Below are positions 62,200-64,000 of a DNA stretch of 64,000 nucleotides, piece by piece. A model generated the notes under the pieces. It made no database searches. It worked only from the letters and a program-made list of their open reading frames with translations, and had not been told where the DNA came from. The stretch comes from Branchiostoma floridae (Eukaryota; Chordata; Leptocardii; Amphioxiformes; Branchiostomatidae), in assembly GCF_000003815.2 (NCBI RefSeq), contig NC_049979.1, forward strand, positions 14,493,459-14,557,458, given 5' to 3'. Numbering within the stretch: position 1 is the stretch's first letter; every line of letters starts with the position of its first letter. A program made the translations under genes and the position numbers.

Positions 62200-63432
62200 A
62201 TGGTGAGCAGGATGCATGTGGAGGCGGTTCAACTGTTGGTGTCGCTGGTCCTGGCGTTTCTGCCCACTTCCTTACACTTTCCTATGCCCATGCACACCAT
62301 GATTGACTCTGTAGATAGACTAGTGAACTATTATGCGGACAATTACAAAGAAATGAACGTCGATGGAATATTTGGACTCAGAGCGCTGGAAGGTAATTTA
62401 TTTACTTGCGTGCAGTAACTGCAGTTGGCGCCTATCTCGACGATTACCATATGCGTATGTAATGACGAAGGACTTTAGAAACTTCAGAGTCTCCTGATTC
62501 ACCATATCACAAAATTTTACTCAGCAATTTAACCACAGTTTCGTCGCAATGGAGGGGGGGGGGGGTGCTCGAATAATTTGCCTGAATTAATTCCACTCAA
62601 TGCTAATTCATATCGAGCCGGTCGAACGAGTCTGCCTAAACACCACAAACGATCGTGCTTGCTTGCATTTGAGGCTGAAATACACTTACAAGTTTTATAA
62701 ATTGACAATGATAGAAATAATTTGCGGTATGCTATAATGTATAACCAACAACTTCCATAGTTTTATCGCACTGTCGTCTATAGAGGAAGGTATCGAGAAC
62801 TTCCCAGACTACTAGCATGGGCGATCCAACATGGTGGCCAAGAATTGCTTCGATCTTGAAACCAGTGGTCTAACTCAAAATAACTCGTGAATACGTAGGA
62901 GTCGTTGTGTTTTTTAAATTCATAAATGTATAAACATTGTCTCCAGTGCGTCACACAATGTCGTTGCCCCATATACACTGCTTATTAGAGTCGTTTGTTG
63001 TCGTTTGTGGTATTTAGACAGACCGCCGGTCGAACCGCTCATGTACAAAACCCACCAACAGTGGGAGGTGTGAAATCGGACATACATGTATCATTATCAC
63101 CCTGTGTGGGCAATGCCACACCTCCAAAACTTCACAGGTAATTAACATTTTAAAGACCTCAACAAAATTGCTCTTCACTGTTTGGTGTGTGTGTGGCGGG
63201 GTGTGTGTTTTGGGCAATAAGGCGTGCTGTCAGTTTCCCCCCATTTCCTTATGTGTGTGACCTTTAATATCTCAGGCCAGCTCCTCATGATTCATGAAGA
63301 GTATGAGCAGGGGAAGCGTCTGCGTCTGGACCGCACCACGGCGGATCACATCAAAGAACTGAGCACAAAGGCTTCAGGTGTGGGGAACATGGCCATCCCT
63401 CACCTGCAGAACTTGGATCCTGAGTACTTCAG
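62200..63432 (+). CDS. Secreted protein, C16orf89/DUF4735-like, first two exons (partial)
   Basis: Exons 62200-62392 and 63276-63432 join in phase and give 116 residues before the next donor; the rest is beyond the window. A signal peptide (VQLLVSLVLAFLPTSLHFP) is followed by a helical segment: MHTMIDSVDRLVNYYADNYK, MNVDGIFGLRALEGQLLMIH, STKASGVGNMAIPHLQNLDP and EYFR. I tentatively place it with the DUF4735/C16orf89 family from the pattern of a leader followed by YY-x-MNxDGxxGxRxLEgQL and DPEYF; this is from memory and not certain. A GTG nine bases upstream is in frame but has no reason to be used. Confidence 0.55.
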
Positions 63433-64000
63433 GTGAGAAGTGTTGCCATGGCAACTAATGGTTGACAATGAGTACAAGTTCACCTGGATGGGTGATGAAT
63501 ACAAGTACAATACATGTATACGAAGTGTATTAGCCTCAACAGCAGGCTCTGATTATGTACTCATTACCTCCATGAAATGTTATGGAATGGAGGTTATATT
63601 TTCTGTTATGTGTCTCTGTCTGTGTAGATGATTACTCAAGAACGGCTGGATGGATTGGTTTCATACTTGTTGTGTTGGTGGGGTGTGATGAAAGCTTGAA
63701 TTGATGAGATATTGGGAGCCGTATCTGTCGTTATAATCGATGTAATAATATCAGAAATCACCCCTATATTTGAGATATATTGGTACAGGCATCGTGCTTT
63801 ATGTGTTTGTTAATGGGCTTAGCTGCAAGCAGATAGTGAGGTGACAGCTGTTTGGGGAACCCCCAGTAGTTTTATTTATGTCTGCTTAGGACTGTTTGAA
63901 ATATTTGTAACAGTTGGCACATTAGCAGCTGTTTCCCGATGCTGGGCAACTGTTTCCCGATGCTGGACAATTTGAATATGATAAATAACTTTGTATTTAG
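63433..64000. other. Intron of the 62.2-kb gene
   Basis: No further exon could be placed. It holds a 21-base tandem duplication (CTGTTTCCCGATGCTGG twice, 63929-63970) and nothing else recognised. Confidence 0.5.

Overview
The window looks like chordate nuclear DNA, most likely from a lancelet (Branchiostoma). The coding genes are orthologues of human genes (DDHD1, SMIM12, NDUFB1, NEK2, ATXN3, B3GAT3), each in single copy, with many short phase-consistent exons, compact intergenic gaps, tandem fibrinogen-domain lectin genes, and many small TIR elements and decayed LINE pieces. The species call is inference; the gene calls rest on protein motifs and on exon models whose splice sites and phases close.

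Layout. 0.2-0.8 kb (minus): a small secreted cysteine-rich protein whose six-cysteine spacing matches the N-terminal domain of vertebrate opioid propeptides. 0.9-7.2 kb: no recognisable gene. 7.3-37.6 kb (minus): DDHD1, a phosphatidic-acid-preferring phospholipase A1, in 15 coding exons. Its ninth intron (11533-31468) is about 20 kb long and carries three plus-strand fibrinogen-related lectin genes (A 12.1-15.6, B 19.0-23.2, C 25.2-30.2 kb). 38.5 kb (plus): SMIM12. 39.5-43.1 kb: mobile and tandem repeats plus a SINE. 43.1 kb (plus): NDUFB1, a complex I subunit. 44.0-49.35 kb (minus): NEK2, head to head with ATXN3 (plus, 49.74-57.31 kb) across a 394-bp gap with CCAAT and CRE motifs. 58.6-61.8 kb (minus): B3GAT3, the glycosaminoglycan linker glucuronyltransferase, head to head with the first two exons of a secreted protein (62.2-63.4 kb) that resembles the C16orf89/DUF4735 family and runs off the right edge.

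The genes do not form one pathway. The items of most interest are the opioid-type propeptide domain, the lectin trio nested antisense inside DDHD1 with expanding coiled-coil repeats (42/84-bp coding units) and a lost calcium motif in two copies, and a rich set of short palindromic elements, two of which carry exact 9-bp flanking duplications. No CRISPR, tRNA or rRNA gene, and no virus-derived element, was recognised.
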